Shown here piece by piece: positions 34,074-41,773 of a stretch of 41,773 bases of DNA. This stretch comes from Chloroflexota bacterium (GTDB taxonomy: Bacteria; Chloroflexota; UBA4733): the NCBI GenBank assembly GCA_023381555.1, contig JAMCRV010000017.1:1-41773 (forward strand). The letters are read 5' to 3'. Made by a program: the position numbers and the translations under genes. Position 1 is the stretch's first letter. Each line of letters opens with the position of its first letter. The notes beneath the pieces are model-generated. The model was given only the letters and a program-made list of their open reading frames with translations. It did not search any database and was not told where the DNA came from.

Positions 34074-35168
34074 ATGGCCAGCACTGCGATGTCTCCCGTG
34101 CGTGGTCAGGCCGGACAAGCTGAAGACTTCGTTATCCGTGTGGAGGATCTACGGGTCGAGTTTCGCACTCCAATTGGAGTCTCGTCTGCTCTCGACGGCA
34201 TCACCTTTGAGGTGCCGCGTGGCAAGACGCTCGGCGTTGTTGGCGAGAGCGGCTGCGGGAAGAGCGTAACGGGACTAGCCATTCTCCAGCTTGTGCCGCT
34301 GCCAGGAATCATCACGAGTGGTCGCGTCTTGTTCCGACCGCATGATGGGTCCGAGGCGATCAACCTTCTGGAATACGAGCGTATGGGTGCGGACATGCGC
34401 GGGACGCGAGGCAAGAATATCAGCATGATCTTTCAGGAGCCCATGACCTCCCTCAATCCTTGCTATACCGTCGGCAATCAGATCAAGGAGGCGATCCTTC
34501 TCCACCAGACAAAGAACCACAAAGAGGCCAAGGAGCGGGCCATCGATATCCTGCAGAAGGTGGGTATGCCCAATCCGGAGCGCATCTTTGGCAGCTATCC
34601 CCACGAGCTGAGCGGTGGCATGCGCCAGCGCGCAATGATCGCGATGGGACTGTCCTGTACGCCTGACCTGCTCATTGCTGATGAGCCGACCACTGCACTC
34701 GATGTGACCACGGAGGCGAATATCCTGGAGCTCATGCGTGAGCTCCAGCAAGAGATCGGCATGTCGATCATGTTCATCACGCACAACCTCGGCGTGGTGG
34801 CGCAGATGTGTGACGACGTTGCCGTGATGTACCTTGGTCGTATTGTCGAGCAGGCCAGCGTCGAGGAAATCTTCTACGACCCGAAGCATCCCTACACGAT
34901 TTCACTGCTGCGTTCCATTCCGCGGCTCGGCACGAATCGCAAGGAGCACTTGGAAGTCATCAGAGGGAGCGTCCCTGATCCTTACACACGCGTTTCCGGG
35001 TGCCCGTTCCACCCGCGCTGCCCAAGCTTCATGCCGGGAATCTGTGACAAGGTGTATCCTGAGGCGCTGCATCTGCCGAGCTCACCGCAGCACCTCGTAC
35101 GCTGCCATCTGTACAACGACCTCAATCACCAGGAGGTCGCAACAAGTAGCGGTGACAAGAGCTCGTGA
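34074..35168 (+). CDS. ABC transporter ATPase, DppD/OppD type
   Basis: A 364-residue nucleotide-binding subunit. Walker A GESGCGKS is at residues 57-64, the signature LSGGMRQR near residue 180, and Walker [13 protein letters not shown] near residue 200, followed by the switch histidine in ITHN. The C-terminal oligopeptide/dipeptide domain has CPFHPRCP. It powers import through the two permeases and pairs with the ATPase encoded next, 52 nt downstream. All catalytic residues are present. Confidence 0.95.
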   Translation: MASTAMSPVRGQAGQAEDFVIRVEDLRVEFRTPIGVSSALDGITFEVPRGKTLGVVGESGCGKSVTGLAILQLVPLPGIITSGRVLFRPHDGSEAINLLEYERMGADMRGTRGKNISMIFQEPMTSLNPCYTVGNQIKEAILLHQTKNHKEAKERAIDILQKVGMPNPERIFGSYPHELSGGMRQRAMIAMGLSCTPDLLIADEPTTALDVTTEANILELMRELQQEIGMSIMFITHNLGVVAQMCDDVAVMYLGRIVEQASVEEIFYDPKHPYTISLLRSIPRLGTNRKEHLEVIRGSVPDPYTRVSGCPFHPRCPSFMPGICDKVYPEALHLPSSPQHLVRCHLYNDLNHQEVATSSGDKSS

Positions 35169-35220
35169 GCCTTTGGTTTGTGGGCCCTTACAGAGTCATG
35201 CAGTAGGCTGAGGTGAGGCA

Positions 35221-36345
35221 ATGTGTGCACAACAGATGATGATGAGCGATGGGCAGCCACTACCCGACGACACACTGCTCGCCGTGCGTGGCCTCAAGAA
35301 GCACTTTCCTATCCGCGGCGGTTTCCTTCAACGTGTGGTCGGCAATGTGCGGGCTGTAGATGGCATCGACTTCTACATCAAAGAGGGGGAGACCCTGGGG
35401 TTGGTAGGTGAGAGTGGTTGTGGAAAGACGACCGCAGGCCGTACGACCATCCGCCTCTACGATCCTACCGAAGGTGAGATTCTCTTCAATGACCCGCAGC
35501 TCGGACCCGTGCACGTCGAACAACTTGATCGACACCAGCTGCATCAGGTGTGGACCAACGTGCAGATGATTTTCCAGGATCCGTTCTCCTCGTTGGATCC
35601 GCGCATGACCGTGGGACGGATTATTTCAGAGCCGCTGATCATCCACAAAGTCCTGCGGGGCCGGGCCCTTCAAGACCGAGTTGCGGAGCTACTGACGATT
35701 GTGGGCTTGCGCCCAGAGTATGCCAGCCGGTACCCGCACGCCTTTAGCGGTGGGCAGCGGCAGCGCATCGGCATTGCTCGTGCTCTCGCACTCAACCCCA
35801 AGCTCGTCATCTGTGATGAGCCGGTGTCAGCGCTGGACGTATCGGTTCAAGCACAGGTGCTGAATCTTCTCGAGGATCTCCAGAGTCAGCTCGACCTGAC
35901 GTACCTGTTTATCGCGCACGACCTCAGCGTTGTGGAACACATATCCGACCGTGTTGCCGTGATGTATGTGGGCTACCTGGTGGAGATGGCGCCGACAGAG
36001 GAACTCTACTATCATCCGATGATGCCCTATACAGAGGCGCTCCTGGCAGCTATTCCCAAGCCGGATCCTCGCCGGCGCTCGCGCCCAGTGCGTCTTGGCG
36101 GTGAAGTGCCGAGTCCCGCAAACCCTCCTTCTGGCTGCTATTTCCACCCCCGCTGTCCGTACGCTCAGGACATCTGTAAGCAAGAACGACCACCCCTGCG
36201 CAAGGTGATGTCGGAACACTGGGCAGCGTGCCATTTTGCGGAGACGCTACAATTGCAGGGAGTGCCGCGCTTGAGTCAGATTGGCGCCATTTCGTCGCCG
36301 CCGGTAGAGACTCCCAGCGCTTCACCGTCGTCGACCGCACCGTAG
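35221..36345 (+). CDS. ABC transporter ATPase, DppF/OppF type
   Basis: A 374-residue nucleotide-binding subunit with Walker A GESGCGKT (residues 63-70), signature [15 protein letters not shown], Walker [13 protein letters not shown] and the switch histidine in IAHDLS. The C-terminal domain contains the cysteine-rich [14 protein letters not shown], which in relatives can bind a metal or iron-sulfur cluster. It forms a heterodimer with the DppD-type subunit. It completes the importer; the next genes are not transporter parts but lie close enough to belong to the same transcript. Confidence 0.95.
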   Translation: MCAQQMMMSDGQPLPDDTLLAVRGLKKHFPIRGGFLQRVVGNVRAVDGIDFYIKEGETLGLVGESGCGKTTAGRTTIRLYDPTEGEILFNDPQLGPVHVEQLDRHQLHQVWTNVQMIFQDPFSSLDPRMTVGRIISEPLIIHKVLRGRALQDRVAELLTIVGLRPEYASRYPHAFSGGQRQRIGIARALALNPKLVICDEPVSALDVSVQAQVLNLLEDLQSQLDLTYLFIAHDLSVVEHISDRVAVMYVGYLVEMAPTEELYYHPMMPYTEALLAAIPKPDPRRRSRPVRLGGEVPSPANPPSGCYFHPRCPYAQDICKQERPPLRKVMSEHWAACHFAETLQLQGVPRLSQIGAISSPPVETPSASPSSTAP

Positions 36346-36443
36346 GTGGTGGGCACGAAGCGGAACGTGGCGTACGGGATCCATAGAGGCGATGCAAAAA
36401 AGGCAGTGCTCGCTCAGGCGGCGTGGAGAGAGCAGCCTGACTC

Positions 36444-36818
36444 ATGGGCCGTATCGCGAACTCTCGGCGCCGGAAGTCCCCTTTGCTGTTCCCTGCCCGT
36501 TACGCCCTTTGCTACGTGCTCTTCCTCGTCCTGGTGGCCATCGCATATGGCGACTTTCTGGCCTGGCGCATTACCTCGGTATATGTCGTTGTCATCTTTG
36601 CAGGCGCCAACAGCGCCACGGCACTGCTATCAGCTGTGCTTACGATTATCTTGGCATTCGCCCTCTTCGCCGCACTATTATGGGCGGAGGCGTATCTTCG
36701 CGACGGCGTCCGGCGCTTCCAGCTCATCTCCCGCTTCGTGTACGTTGCTTTACCACTGCTCGGTGTACTTGGAGTCGGTCTTGCCCTGCAAGAGCTCTTC
36801 CAGGCTCTGGTGCTCTAG
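36444..36818 (+). CDS. Small membrane protein, function unknown
   Basis: The 124-residue product starts with a basic segment (RIANSRRRKS) and has three hydrophobic stretches, about residues 20-40, 45-80 (a long or paired helix) and 98-120, so three or four membrane passes. A loop AEAYLRDGVRRF with alternating charges separates the last two. I recognise no family. It lies 98 nt downstream of the importer ATPase gene and 13 nt before the deacetylase-like gene, so it is probably translated from the same mRNA. An alternative frame over the same region gives basic, low-complexity peptides and is not credible. Confidence 0.65.
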   Translation: MGRIANSRRRKSPLLFPARYALCYVLFLVLVAIAYGDFLAWRITSVYVVVIFAGANSATALLSAVLTIILAFALFAALLWAEAYLRDGVRRFQLISRFVYVALPLLGVLGVGLALQELFQALVL

Positions 36819-36831
36819 AGTGAGATGATCG

Positions 36832-37722
36832 TTGAGCACGGTGTTGCATACGGTATTTACGATGAATTGCTACCCTGCTGGTACGTCGCGTGCTACGGAA
36901 GGGCCGCGATCGTGGGAGCTCAGCAGCAGAGCGATTGACGGCTTCTGTACAGCCCTTCTCAAAGCTGGCTATCAGCCGACACTCTTTGCCACTCCAGAGT
37001 GTGCAGGCGCGCACGGCCCATTGCTTGACGATCTTGCCAGTTCCGGGGTAGAGGTCGGACTGCTTATCCATCCGCCGTCACTTGAGGGTGCCAAGCTGTC
37101 CAAGCACTTTGGGCAGCTGCCGGAACAGCAGCAGCGCAAGGTCGTTCAGACGAGTGTGCAGCAGTTTGGCGACCGGATGGGCTACCGGCCGTTGAGTATT
37201 CGCACCGCTCTCTTTTCGGCGAACGATTCGAGCTTTGCCGTGCTATCCACGTTCGGGTTCCTGCAAGGTTCGCTCTCCAATCCAGGAAGGCGCATGGTGA
37301 AGCAAGGCGTCGCGTGGACTGGCGCACTCACCGATGCGCACTATACATCCGCAACTGATCGTCTCACGGGCGGTACTCTCCCGCTCTGGGAGCTCCCAGT
37401 CACGAGTGATGCGATCCAAGAGCGAGGTGGCGTCGCGCCGGACCTGTGTATCGATTCGCATGTGGTCCAGACGTGGCATCGGCCCCTGGTTGACGCGCAG
37501 TTGCAGCGGATGTCTTCGGCAGGCGTCACGTTCCGGGCACTCTGCTTGTACACGCGTAATGCATTCTCCTATGAACGGGCTGATGACCCTGCCCGGACCA
37601 ATCTAGAGCACCTCATCACGTATCTTGAAGAGTTGGAGAGTAGTTACCAGATTTGTCCACTCACCCTCGGTGCTGCCCATCGTGCCTTTCATCACCTCCA
37701 AAAAGTGAGCAGTGGGGTGTAG
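36832..37722 (+). CDS. Polysaccharide-deacetylase-like (carbohydrate esterase 4 fold) protein
   Basis: The 296-residue protein resembles NodB/polysaccharide deacetylase-like proteins: an N-terminal strand HTVFTMN, a helix, then LFATPECAGAHGPLLDDLASSGVEVGLLIHPPSLEG, and later GYRPLSIRTALFSANDSSFAVLSTFGFLQGS, which corresponds to the family's R-x-P-x and F-motif. The usual first metal ligand Asp reads Asn (TMN, residue 12), and only one histidine of the H-x3-H pair is clear (IHPP), so metal-dependent deacetylation is uncertain. Start is tentative: a TTG at 36832 or a GTG at 36841, neither with a strong ribosome-binding site. It probably acts in carbohydrate metabolism with the importer. No signal peptide is visible. 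Confidence 0.6.
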   Translation: MSTVLHTVFTMNCYPAGTSRATEGPRSWELSSRAIDGFCTALLKAGYQPTLFATPECAGAHGPLLDDLASSGVEVGLLIHPPSLEGAKLSKHFGQLPEQQQRKVVQTSVQQFGDRMGYRPLSIRTALFSANDSSFAVLSTFGFLQGSLSNPGRRMVKQGVAWTGALTDAHYTSATDRLTGGTLPLWELPVTSDAIQERGGVAPDLCIDSHVVQTWHRPLVDAQLQRMSSAGVTFRALCLYTRNAFSYERADDPARTNLEHLITYLEELESSYQICPLTLGAAHRAFHHLQKVSSGV

Positions 37723-37784
37723 TGAGGTAGACCGAGATCATTCCCACGGTGTCCAGAACGGATAGAGCACAGAAAGAAGCACAG

Positions 37785-38387
37785 ATGGCAGAGCAGACGG
37801 CCGCTGCGAAGCGGCAGCCACCACGGTTCTATGGCGTCGATACCTACTGGGATAAGCTGGGCAGGTTTAGCTTCCGTTACGCGTCTACCTGGACACGATT
37901 TGACCTCGAGGGAAAAGATGGCGTGATGTACGTTCCGGAGCCGGTAAAAGACCCGGAGACCTATCTTTCCTCCTGGATTGAAGAGCTGGAGCATCACGTC
38001 ATTGCTGAGGATCTGGACGTCTTGCGTGAGGGCGTCGAAGAAGGGCTTCAGCAGTTGACCGAGTGCCAAGTAGAAGAGCGTAAGGACGACATCATCAACA
38101 ATATGGTGAAGTTCGAGCGCGTTTTCACTTTCAAGGATGGTGGTGCTACGCGCAAGCGCAAGTCCTACATACTGTACGCTGACAAATGGCTGATCTGCCT
38201 AGTATTCCAGGGATCGAGCTCCGAAGAGTACGACTACTGGCTGGCGATGATGAACTACAGCTTCGTCACCATCAAGTTTCCGGATGAACTCATGTTCTTG
38301 ACCGACCCGACACTCGTGCGTTGGGATCCTAAGGAGAACCGCTACGTGCTGAAGGAAGAAGAGGAGCAGGAGAGCGCGGGCAAGTAG
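37785..38387 (+). CDS. Soluble protein of unknown function
   Basis: A 200-residue acidic protein. A short N-terminal tail is followed by FYGVDTYWDKLGRFSFRYASTWTRF, which looks like the start of a PsbP/DcrB-like (DUF1795-type) fold, then repeated charged helices (DPETYLSSWIEELEHHVIAEDLDVLREGVEEGLQQL) and beta segments (KSYILYADKWLICLVFQ). The last 15 residues are Glu/Lys-rich. No signal peptide is present. The ATG at 37785 follows GAAAGAAG; a GTG at 37749 would add 12 residues. It is 62 nt from the deacetylase-like gene and is probably the last gene of the importer transcript. The fold similarity is my own reading and weak. Confidence 0.65.
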   Translation: MAEQTAAAKRQPPRFYGVDTYWDKLGRFSFRYASTWTRFDLEGKDGVMYVPEPVKDPETYLSSWIEELEHHVIAEDLDVLREGVEEGLQQLTECQVEERKDDIINNMVKFERVFTFKDGGATRKRKSYILYADKWLICLVFQGSSSEEYDYWLAMMNYSFVTIKFPDELMFLTDPTLVRWDPKENRYVLKEEEEQESAGK

Positions 38388-38392
38388 CCGCT

Positions 38393-38538
38393 GTGGGAAT
38401 AGTGGTGCTTATTCGCCATGGAACGGTTTATGTTGACTCAGGTGCCGACCCTCGATCTTGGTCCTGAGCCTTCTCCCCGATGTCGCTGTGCTGGACTGGG
38501 TGCGGCGGCGGGTCATCCAGCCGTTTGGCGAAAGTTAG
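38393..38538 (+). pseudogene. Apparent histidine-phosphatase (phosphoglycerate-mutase-like) remnant
   Basis: A frame starting with GTG at 38393 reads GIVVLIRHGTVYVDSGADPRSW and then stops at 38465. The RHG motif after a hydrophobic strand is the hallmark of histidine phosphatases. Shifting frame by one near 38461 continues with LSLLPDVAVLDWVRRRVIQ to a TAG at 38536. Together that is only about 48 residues of a family of about 200, so it would be a frameshifted, truncated relic. It lies between the unknown protein gene and the convergent hspR end. Chance similarity cannot be excluded. A CTCAGG/CCTGAG inverted repeat (38437-38468) overlaps it. Confidence 0.4.
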
Positions 38539-38541
38539 TCG

Positions 38542-38961
38542 CTAGAGCTCGCGCTCGCGAAGCACGCGGTCCAGCGCTGCCTTGAGCCGCTGGATCTCTG
38601 CTTCGCACTCTTCACGCAGCACTTTGATGCGCCGCTCGTAGTCGAGCCGGACGTGCTCGAGTTGATCGTGCATATGGAGAATGACTTCAACTCCAGCGAG
38701 ATTGACGCCGAGGTCGTCCATCAGTTGCTGGATGCGCCGCAAACGCGCGATATCTGCAGCGGAGTAGAGGCGGATATTTCCCTCTGTACGGTTTGGGGCA
38801 ATGAGCCCAAGGCGTTCGTAGTGACGCAGGGTTTGTGGGTGAACGCCAAGCATCTCGGCCGCCACGGAGATCACGAAGCATCCCGTGTGATCGCTGTCCT
38901 TGCCCGTGCCGTTCAGATGGTCACCCGGCGACCGCAATAGCGAAGAGAGATGCTTTGCCAT
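38542..38961 (-). CDS. hspR: Heat-shock repressor HspR (MerR family)
   Basis: A 139-residue MerR-type regulator. The helix-turn-helix and wing (ISVAAEMLGVHPQTLRHYERLGLI, then RTEGNIRLYSAADIARLRRIQ) are almost identical to HspR from actinobacteria, as is DLGVNLAGVEVIL. A coiled-coil tail (RLDYERRIKVLREECEAEIQRL) follows. HspR binds inverted repeats (HAIR) in front of chaperone genes with DnaK as co-repressor. It is the last gene of the lon-grpE-dnaJ-hspR series and follows dnaJ by 13 nt. I saw no HAIR sequence in the window; the operon promoter probably lies upstream of lon, outside. Confidence 0.93.
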   Translation of the reverse strand: MAKHLSSLLRSPGDHLNGTGKDSDHTGCFVISVAAEMLGVHPQTLRHYERLGLIAPNRTEGNIRLYSAADIARLRRIQQLMDDLGVNLAGVEVILHMHDQLEHVRLDYERRIKVLREECEAEIQRLKAALDRVLREREL

Positions 38962-38974
38962 GACCGTATCCGCC

Positions 38975-39973
38975 CTAGCGTGTCCCGGCAGCAGACCGCA
39001 GCCGCCTCAACTCCTCGAAGATCTCACGCTCTCGAGCGGTGAGATGGCGTGGCAACTCCACCTGGATACGTGCATAGAGGTCACCGAATCCCGAGCCGCT
39101 GGCCTTGGGCATTCCCAAGCCGCGCAGCACAATTCGTTTCCCATTCTCACTCTCTGCGGGAATCTTGATGAGGAAGCGCTTACCTGCAGGGTTTGCCACG
39201 GGTACTTCCCCACCGAGCACTGCGGTGGTCAGAGGCACAGGAACATCGACGTAGAGATCATCGCCTTTTCGTTCGAAGTTGGGATCGGGAAGTACTGACA
39301 CGACAAAGGTGAGCGGAGTCGAGGTAGCGTCGGTACGTGCTTGAAGACGTGTTCCGTCGGCCACGCCGGCGGGAACTTGCACCTCGACGCGGCGCGTCTG
39401 TTTCATCTGTCCAGTTCCACTGCAGGTAAAGCACACGCTACCGCGGTAGCGTCCCGTACCGTTGCAGAGGGCACACGGCTGCGCAATGGTTACCTCGAAT
39501 GGTCGTTTGACTCCGGTGAATGCCTCGGCCAACGTGACCTCAAGCTGCTGGTCGGTCGCGGTTGCTTGAGGAGTTGTGGCTCGCCGTCTGGAACCATCGT
39601 TGAACAGCATGTCGAAGAAGTCACTGAAGTCTCCTAGCCCGCCAGAGGTTGACGTTCGAAAGCCGCCAGGGTCGCTGCGGTCGAATGGAACATTGCTGCG
39701 GCGCGACCCGGTCGGGGATGTCGCCGTCCGTCCGGTGCTGCGACTGAACTGCTCAAAGTTGGCGCCAAGCGTGTCGTACTTCCGGTGTTTCTCGGGGTCA
39801 GACAGCACGGTGTAGGCTTCATTGATCTTCTTGAATTGCTCCTCCGCCGTCTTGTTGCCGGGATTGACATCCGGATGATACTTGCGAGCAAGGCGCCGGA
39901 ATGCGTCCCGAATTTCTTTGTCGGTCGCTTGGCGTGAAACTCCTAGGATCTTGTAGTAGTCTTGGTACTCCAC
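38975..39973 (-). CDS. dnaJ: Chaperone DnaJ with a half-size zinc-binding domain
   Basis: A 332-residue Hsp40. The N-terminal J domain carries HPD at residues 33-35, needed to stimulate DnaK. A Gly/Ser/Phe-rich region (about 75-130) follows. The zinc domain has only two CxxCxGxG motifs (Cys167/170 and Cys181/184) instead of four, so it can hold one zinc ion, not two. Two C-terminal substrate-binding barrels complete the protein. The start is a GTG at 39973, directly after the grpE stop, with AAGGAGGT inside grpE. It is therefore between class A and class B/CbpA-like. Confidence 0.93.
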   Translation of the reverse strand: MEYQDYYKILGVSRQATDKEIRDAFRRLARKYHPDVNPGNKTAEEQFKKINEAYTVLSDPEKHRKYDTLGANFEQFSRSTGRTATSPTGSRRSNVPFDRSDPGGFRTSTSGGLGDFSDFFDMLFNDGSRRRATTPQATATDQQLEVTLAEAFTGVKRPFEVTIAQPCALCNGTGRYRGSVCFTCSGTGQMKQTRRVEVQVPAGVADGTRLQARTDATSTPLTFVVSVLPDPNFERKGDDLYVDVPVPLTTAVLGGEVPVANPAGKRFLIKIPAESENGKRIVLRGLGMPKASGSGFGDLYARIQVELPRHLTAREREIFEELRRLRSAAGTR

Positions 39974-40549
39974 TTAGGGTGAACCTCCTTCGCCGTCCTG
40001 CGACGGTTCTGATCGGGCCTCCCTTGAAGGAGAAACCGCAGGCAGTGCGGCGACGATCACGCGTGCCGGGCGCAACACGGCGTCACCCAGTGTGTATCCT
40101 TGCTGTGCCTCGGCCACGATCGTACCTTCAGGGATGGTCGAGCCGGTCTCAGTTGCGATCGCTTCGTGGCGATACGGATCGAACTGGTGTCCGACTGTCG
40201 TCATCGGCTTGACATCCTCAGCCAGCAGCACTTGCTGGAATTGCCAGTAGGTGAGACGCAGCCCCGTAAGCAGACTTTCAGATGGCGTGCTCGAAGCGGA
40301 GGAGTGGGTGAGGGCGCGGTCGAGGCTGTCGAGCACGGGCAGAAGGCGCAGGAGAAGATCGCGTTTGTAGGTGAGGAAGCGTCCTTCGAGCCGCTGTTCA
40401 AGGCGCTTGCGGTAGTTATCCATTTCGGCGCGTGACCGCAGATATTGGTCACGGTGCCAGGCTGCTTCGGCACGTGCTTCTGCAAGGGCTCGTTCTAGGT
40501 CGGCTACCCCACCAGAGTGTCCTGCAGACTCACCGGTTCCTCGCGTCAT
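39974..40549 (-). CDS. grpE: Nucleotide exchange factor GrpE
   Basis: The 191-residue protein has a coiled-coil N-terminal part (DLERALAEARAEAAWHRDQYLRSRAEMDNYRKRLEQ, about residues 17-52) and the C-terminal beta-domain with DPYRHEAIATE and GYTLGDAVLRPARVIVA. GrpE releases ADP from DnaK. Its stop (TAA) is immediately followed by the dnaJ start. Next upstream is lon, not dnaK, which is unusual for a grpE-dnaJ-hspR series. The N-terminal 16 residues are polar and not conserved. Confidence 0.94.
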   Translation of the reverse strand: MTRGTGESAGHSGGVADLERALAEARAEAAWHRDQYLRSRAEMDNYRKRLEQRLEGRFLTYKRDLLLRLLPVLDSLDRALTHSSASSTPSESLLTGLRLTYWQFQQVLLAEDVKPMTTVGHQFDPYRHEAIATETGSTIPEGTIVAEAQQGYTLGDAVLRPARVIVAALPAVSPSREARSEPSQDGEGGSP

Positions 40550-40572
40550 CTCCCTTTCCTCTCTGCGGTGCG

Positions 40573-40598
40573 CAGCGCGGCATGATCACGCCGCGCTG
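40573..40598 (-). terminator. 8-bp hairpin between lon and grpE
   Basis: CAGCGCGG (40573-40580) and CCGCGCTG (40591-40598) are complementary around a 10-nt loop, 64 bp after the lon stop and 24 bp before grpE. It could terminate lon transcription partially or stabilise the grpE-dnaJ-hspR message. Confidence 0.45.
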
Positions 40599-40661
40599 AG
40601 AGGTGCGCACGCCGGGAATCAGCGGCACGCCCCCTCAGCTTCTCCCGTGATCCTTCAGGTT

Positions 40662-41773
40662 CTAGCTCACCTTGCTCAGGAGCAGGCGGTTTTCCACCAT
40701 CTCCTGATGCAGCGCGAGGTTGAGCACCTCCTCCATGCGGTCGACCGGAATCAGCTTGAGCTCGGCGCGGATCTCGTTCGGAATCTCCTCGAGATCCCGC
40801 TCGTTCTGGCGCGGGAAAAGTACCGTCGTGACGCCATAGCGGTGTGCCGCTAGGACCTTCTCTTTCAGGCCGCCGATCGGCAGCACCCGCCCTCGGAGTG
40901 TTACCTCGCCCGTCATCGCGACCTCGCGATTGACGGGGCGGCCAGACAGAGCGGAGGCCAAAGCTGCTGCCATCGTGATGCCTGCCGAGGGACCATCTTT
41001 CGGGATTGCACCGGCAGGAACGTGCAGGTGAACAGAGTGTCCTACGAACAGCGATGGATTGATGCTTAAGTCACGGGCGTGCGATCGAACAAAGCTTAGC
41101 GCGGTGCGCGCCGACTCTTGCATCACGTTTCCGAGCTGACCCGTCAGCGTCAAGCTAAGCTGGCCGTCCTGGCCACCCTCCATCACCGTTGCTTCAACCG
41201 TGAGGACCTCGCCTCCGGTCTCCGTCCAGGCGAGACCAGTGACCAAGCCGACTTCGTCAGCTTCCTCTTTCAAGCTGTCGCTGAACTTGACTGCACCGAG
41301 AAATTCTCCGACCATCTTGGTATCGATGGTCAACTGGAAGGACTCACCGCTGGCGATCCGGCGGGCGATCTTGCGAGCAATCGTAGCGATCTGCCGGTCC
41401 AAGCCGCGGACTCCTGCTTCGCGCGTATAACCCCGAATCATCGTCTGGAGGCCGTCTCGCGCGAACTGGAGCTGATCGGGCTGAAGCCCGTGCTCGCGGA
41501 GTTGCCGGGGAGCCAGGTGGCGCAAGCCGATCTCGACTTTTTCCTCCTCAGTGTAGCCGCTGATTGGGATGATCTCCATACGATCGCGGAGGGCAGGTGG
41601 GATGGTGTCTAGGACGTTCGCGGTGGTGATGAAGAAGACCTTAGAGAGGTCAAACGGAACGTCGAGGTAGTGATCGGCGAAGTCCTTATTCTGTTCCGGA
41701 TCGAGCACTTCGAGCAACGCTGAGGAAGGATCTCCCCGGAAGTCCGTTCCTACCTTGTCGACCTCATCGAGAA
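40662..41773 (-). CDS. lon: ATP-dependent protease Lon (partial, N-terminal half beyond window edge)
   Basis: The visible about 370 codons hold the end of the AAA+ module and the proteolytic domain. The reading frame continues to the window edge, where the Walker B-like LDEVDK is found, followed by [12 protein letters not shown], the sensor region TANVLDTIP and [11 protein letters not shown]. The protease domain has the catalytic serine in KDGPSAG and the lysine in GLKEKVLAA. In Streptomyces lon is controlled by HspR; the presence of hspR in the same cluster agrees with heat-shock control here. Confidence 0.95.
   Translation of the reverse strand, partial: LDEVDKVGTDFRGDPSSALLEVLDPEQNKDFADHYLDVPFDLSKVFFITTANVLDTIPPALRDRMEIIPISGYTEEEKVEIGLRHLAPRQLREHGLQPDQLQFARDGLQTMIRGYTREAGVRGLDRQIATIARKIARRIASGESFQLTIDTKMVGEFLGAVKFSDSLKEEADEVGLVTGLAWTETGGEVLTVEATVMEGGQDGQLSLTLTGQLGNVMQESARTALSFVRSHARDLSINPSLFVGHSVHLHVPAGAIPKDGPSAGITMAAALASALSGRPVNREVAMTGEVTLRGRVLPIGGLKEKVLAAHRYGVTTVLFPRQNERDLEEIPNEIRAELKLIPVDRMEEVLNLALHQEMVENRLLLSKVS

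Noticed and set aside
40550-40661. HspR-binding HAIR element between lon and grpE
   Set aside because: No CTTGAGT-N7-ACTCAAG-like sequence is present in the gap; only a GC hairpin is seen.

Overview
The window is GC-rich bacterial chromosome, most likely from a thermophilic member of the Chloroflexota (Thermomicrobia-like). This placement is inference from the mix of genes: a SufU-type scaffold, a lon-grpE-dnaJ-hspR cluster, a VKOR/DUF929 disulfide pair, Ser/Thr/Ala-tethered lipoprotein binding proteins and a type III-D CRISPR effector operon. No rRNA, tRNA, insertion sequence or CRISPR array was seen.

Layout. 1-1.4 kb (minus): the 3'-truncated methylthioribose-1-phosphate isomerase gene mtnA behind apt, a purine/methionine salvage pair with its own promoter. 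1.7-4.3 kb: a Gfo/Idh/MocA oxidoreductase, a nucleotidyltransferase-fold protein, a 48-residue membrane microprotein and a small zinc-ribbon protein ending in a strong hairpin. 4.5-9.4 kb (minus): a sugar-type ABC binding lipoprotein, a CtaG-like membrane protein, VKOR, a DUF929 thioredoxin-like protein and a cupin lipoprotein. 9.5-13.2 kb (plus): the classical rpmH-rnpA-yidD-yidC-jag cluster with a good sigma-70-type promoter, then a PfkB-family kinase. 13.1-16.4 kb (minus): sufU, a two-domain rhodanese, a second Gfo/Idh/MocA oxidoreductase and a LexA-like repressor that lacks the self-cleavage serine. 16.7 kb: a DinB-fold protein.

17.6-27.4 kb (plus) is the most distinctive part. Seven genes with overlapping or abutting ends encode a type III-D CRISPR effector: a CARF/PD-(D/E)xK protein of the Can2/Card1 type, an HD-less Cas10 with an intact GGDD motif, a single Cas7, Csx10 with a helical C-terminal extension, a double Cas7 (Cas7-2x), Csx19 and a large insertion-bearing Cas7. 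There is no cas6, no adaptation gene and no array in the window. The CARF effector has lost the E-x-K part of its nuclease site. A predicted working model is guide-directed RNA cleavage by three Cas7 active sites plus cyclic oligoadenylate synthesis by Cas10, read by a CARF protein that may no longer cut nucleic acid.

27.5-38.4 kb (plus): a sulfatase, then a complete peptide/oligosaccharide-type ABC importer (binding protein, two permeases, two ATPases) behind a strong promoter and a long leader, followed by a small membrane protein, a polysaccharide-deacetylase-like protein and an unknown soluble protein. A short remnant of a histidine phosphatase appears to follow. 38.5-41.8 kb (minus): lon (5' part outside the window), grpE, dnaJ and hspR, a heat-shock cluster without dnaK.
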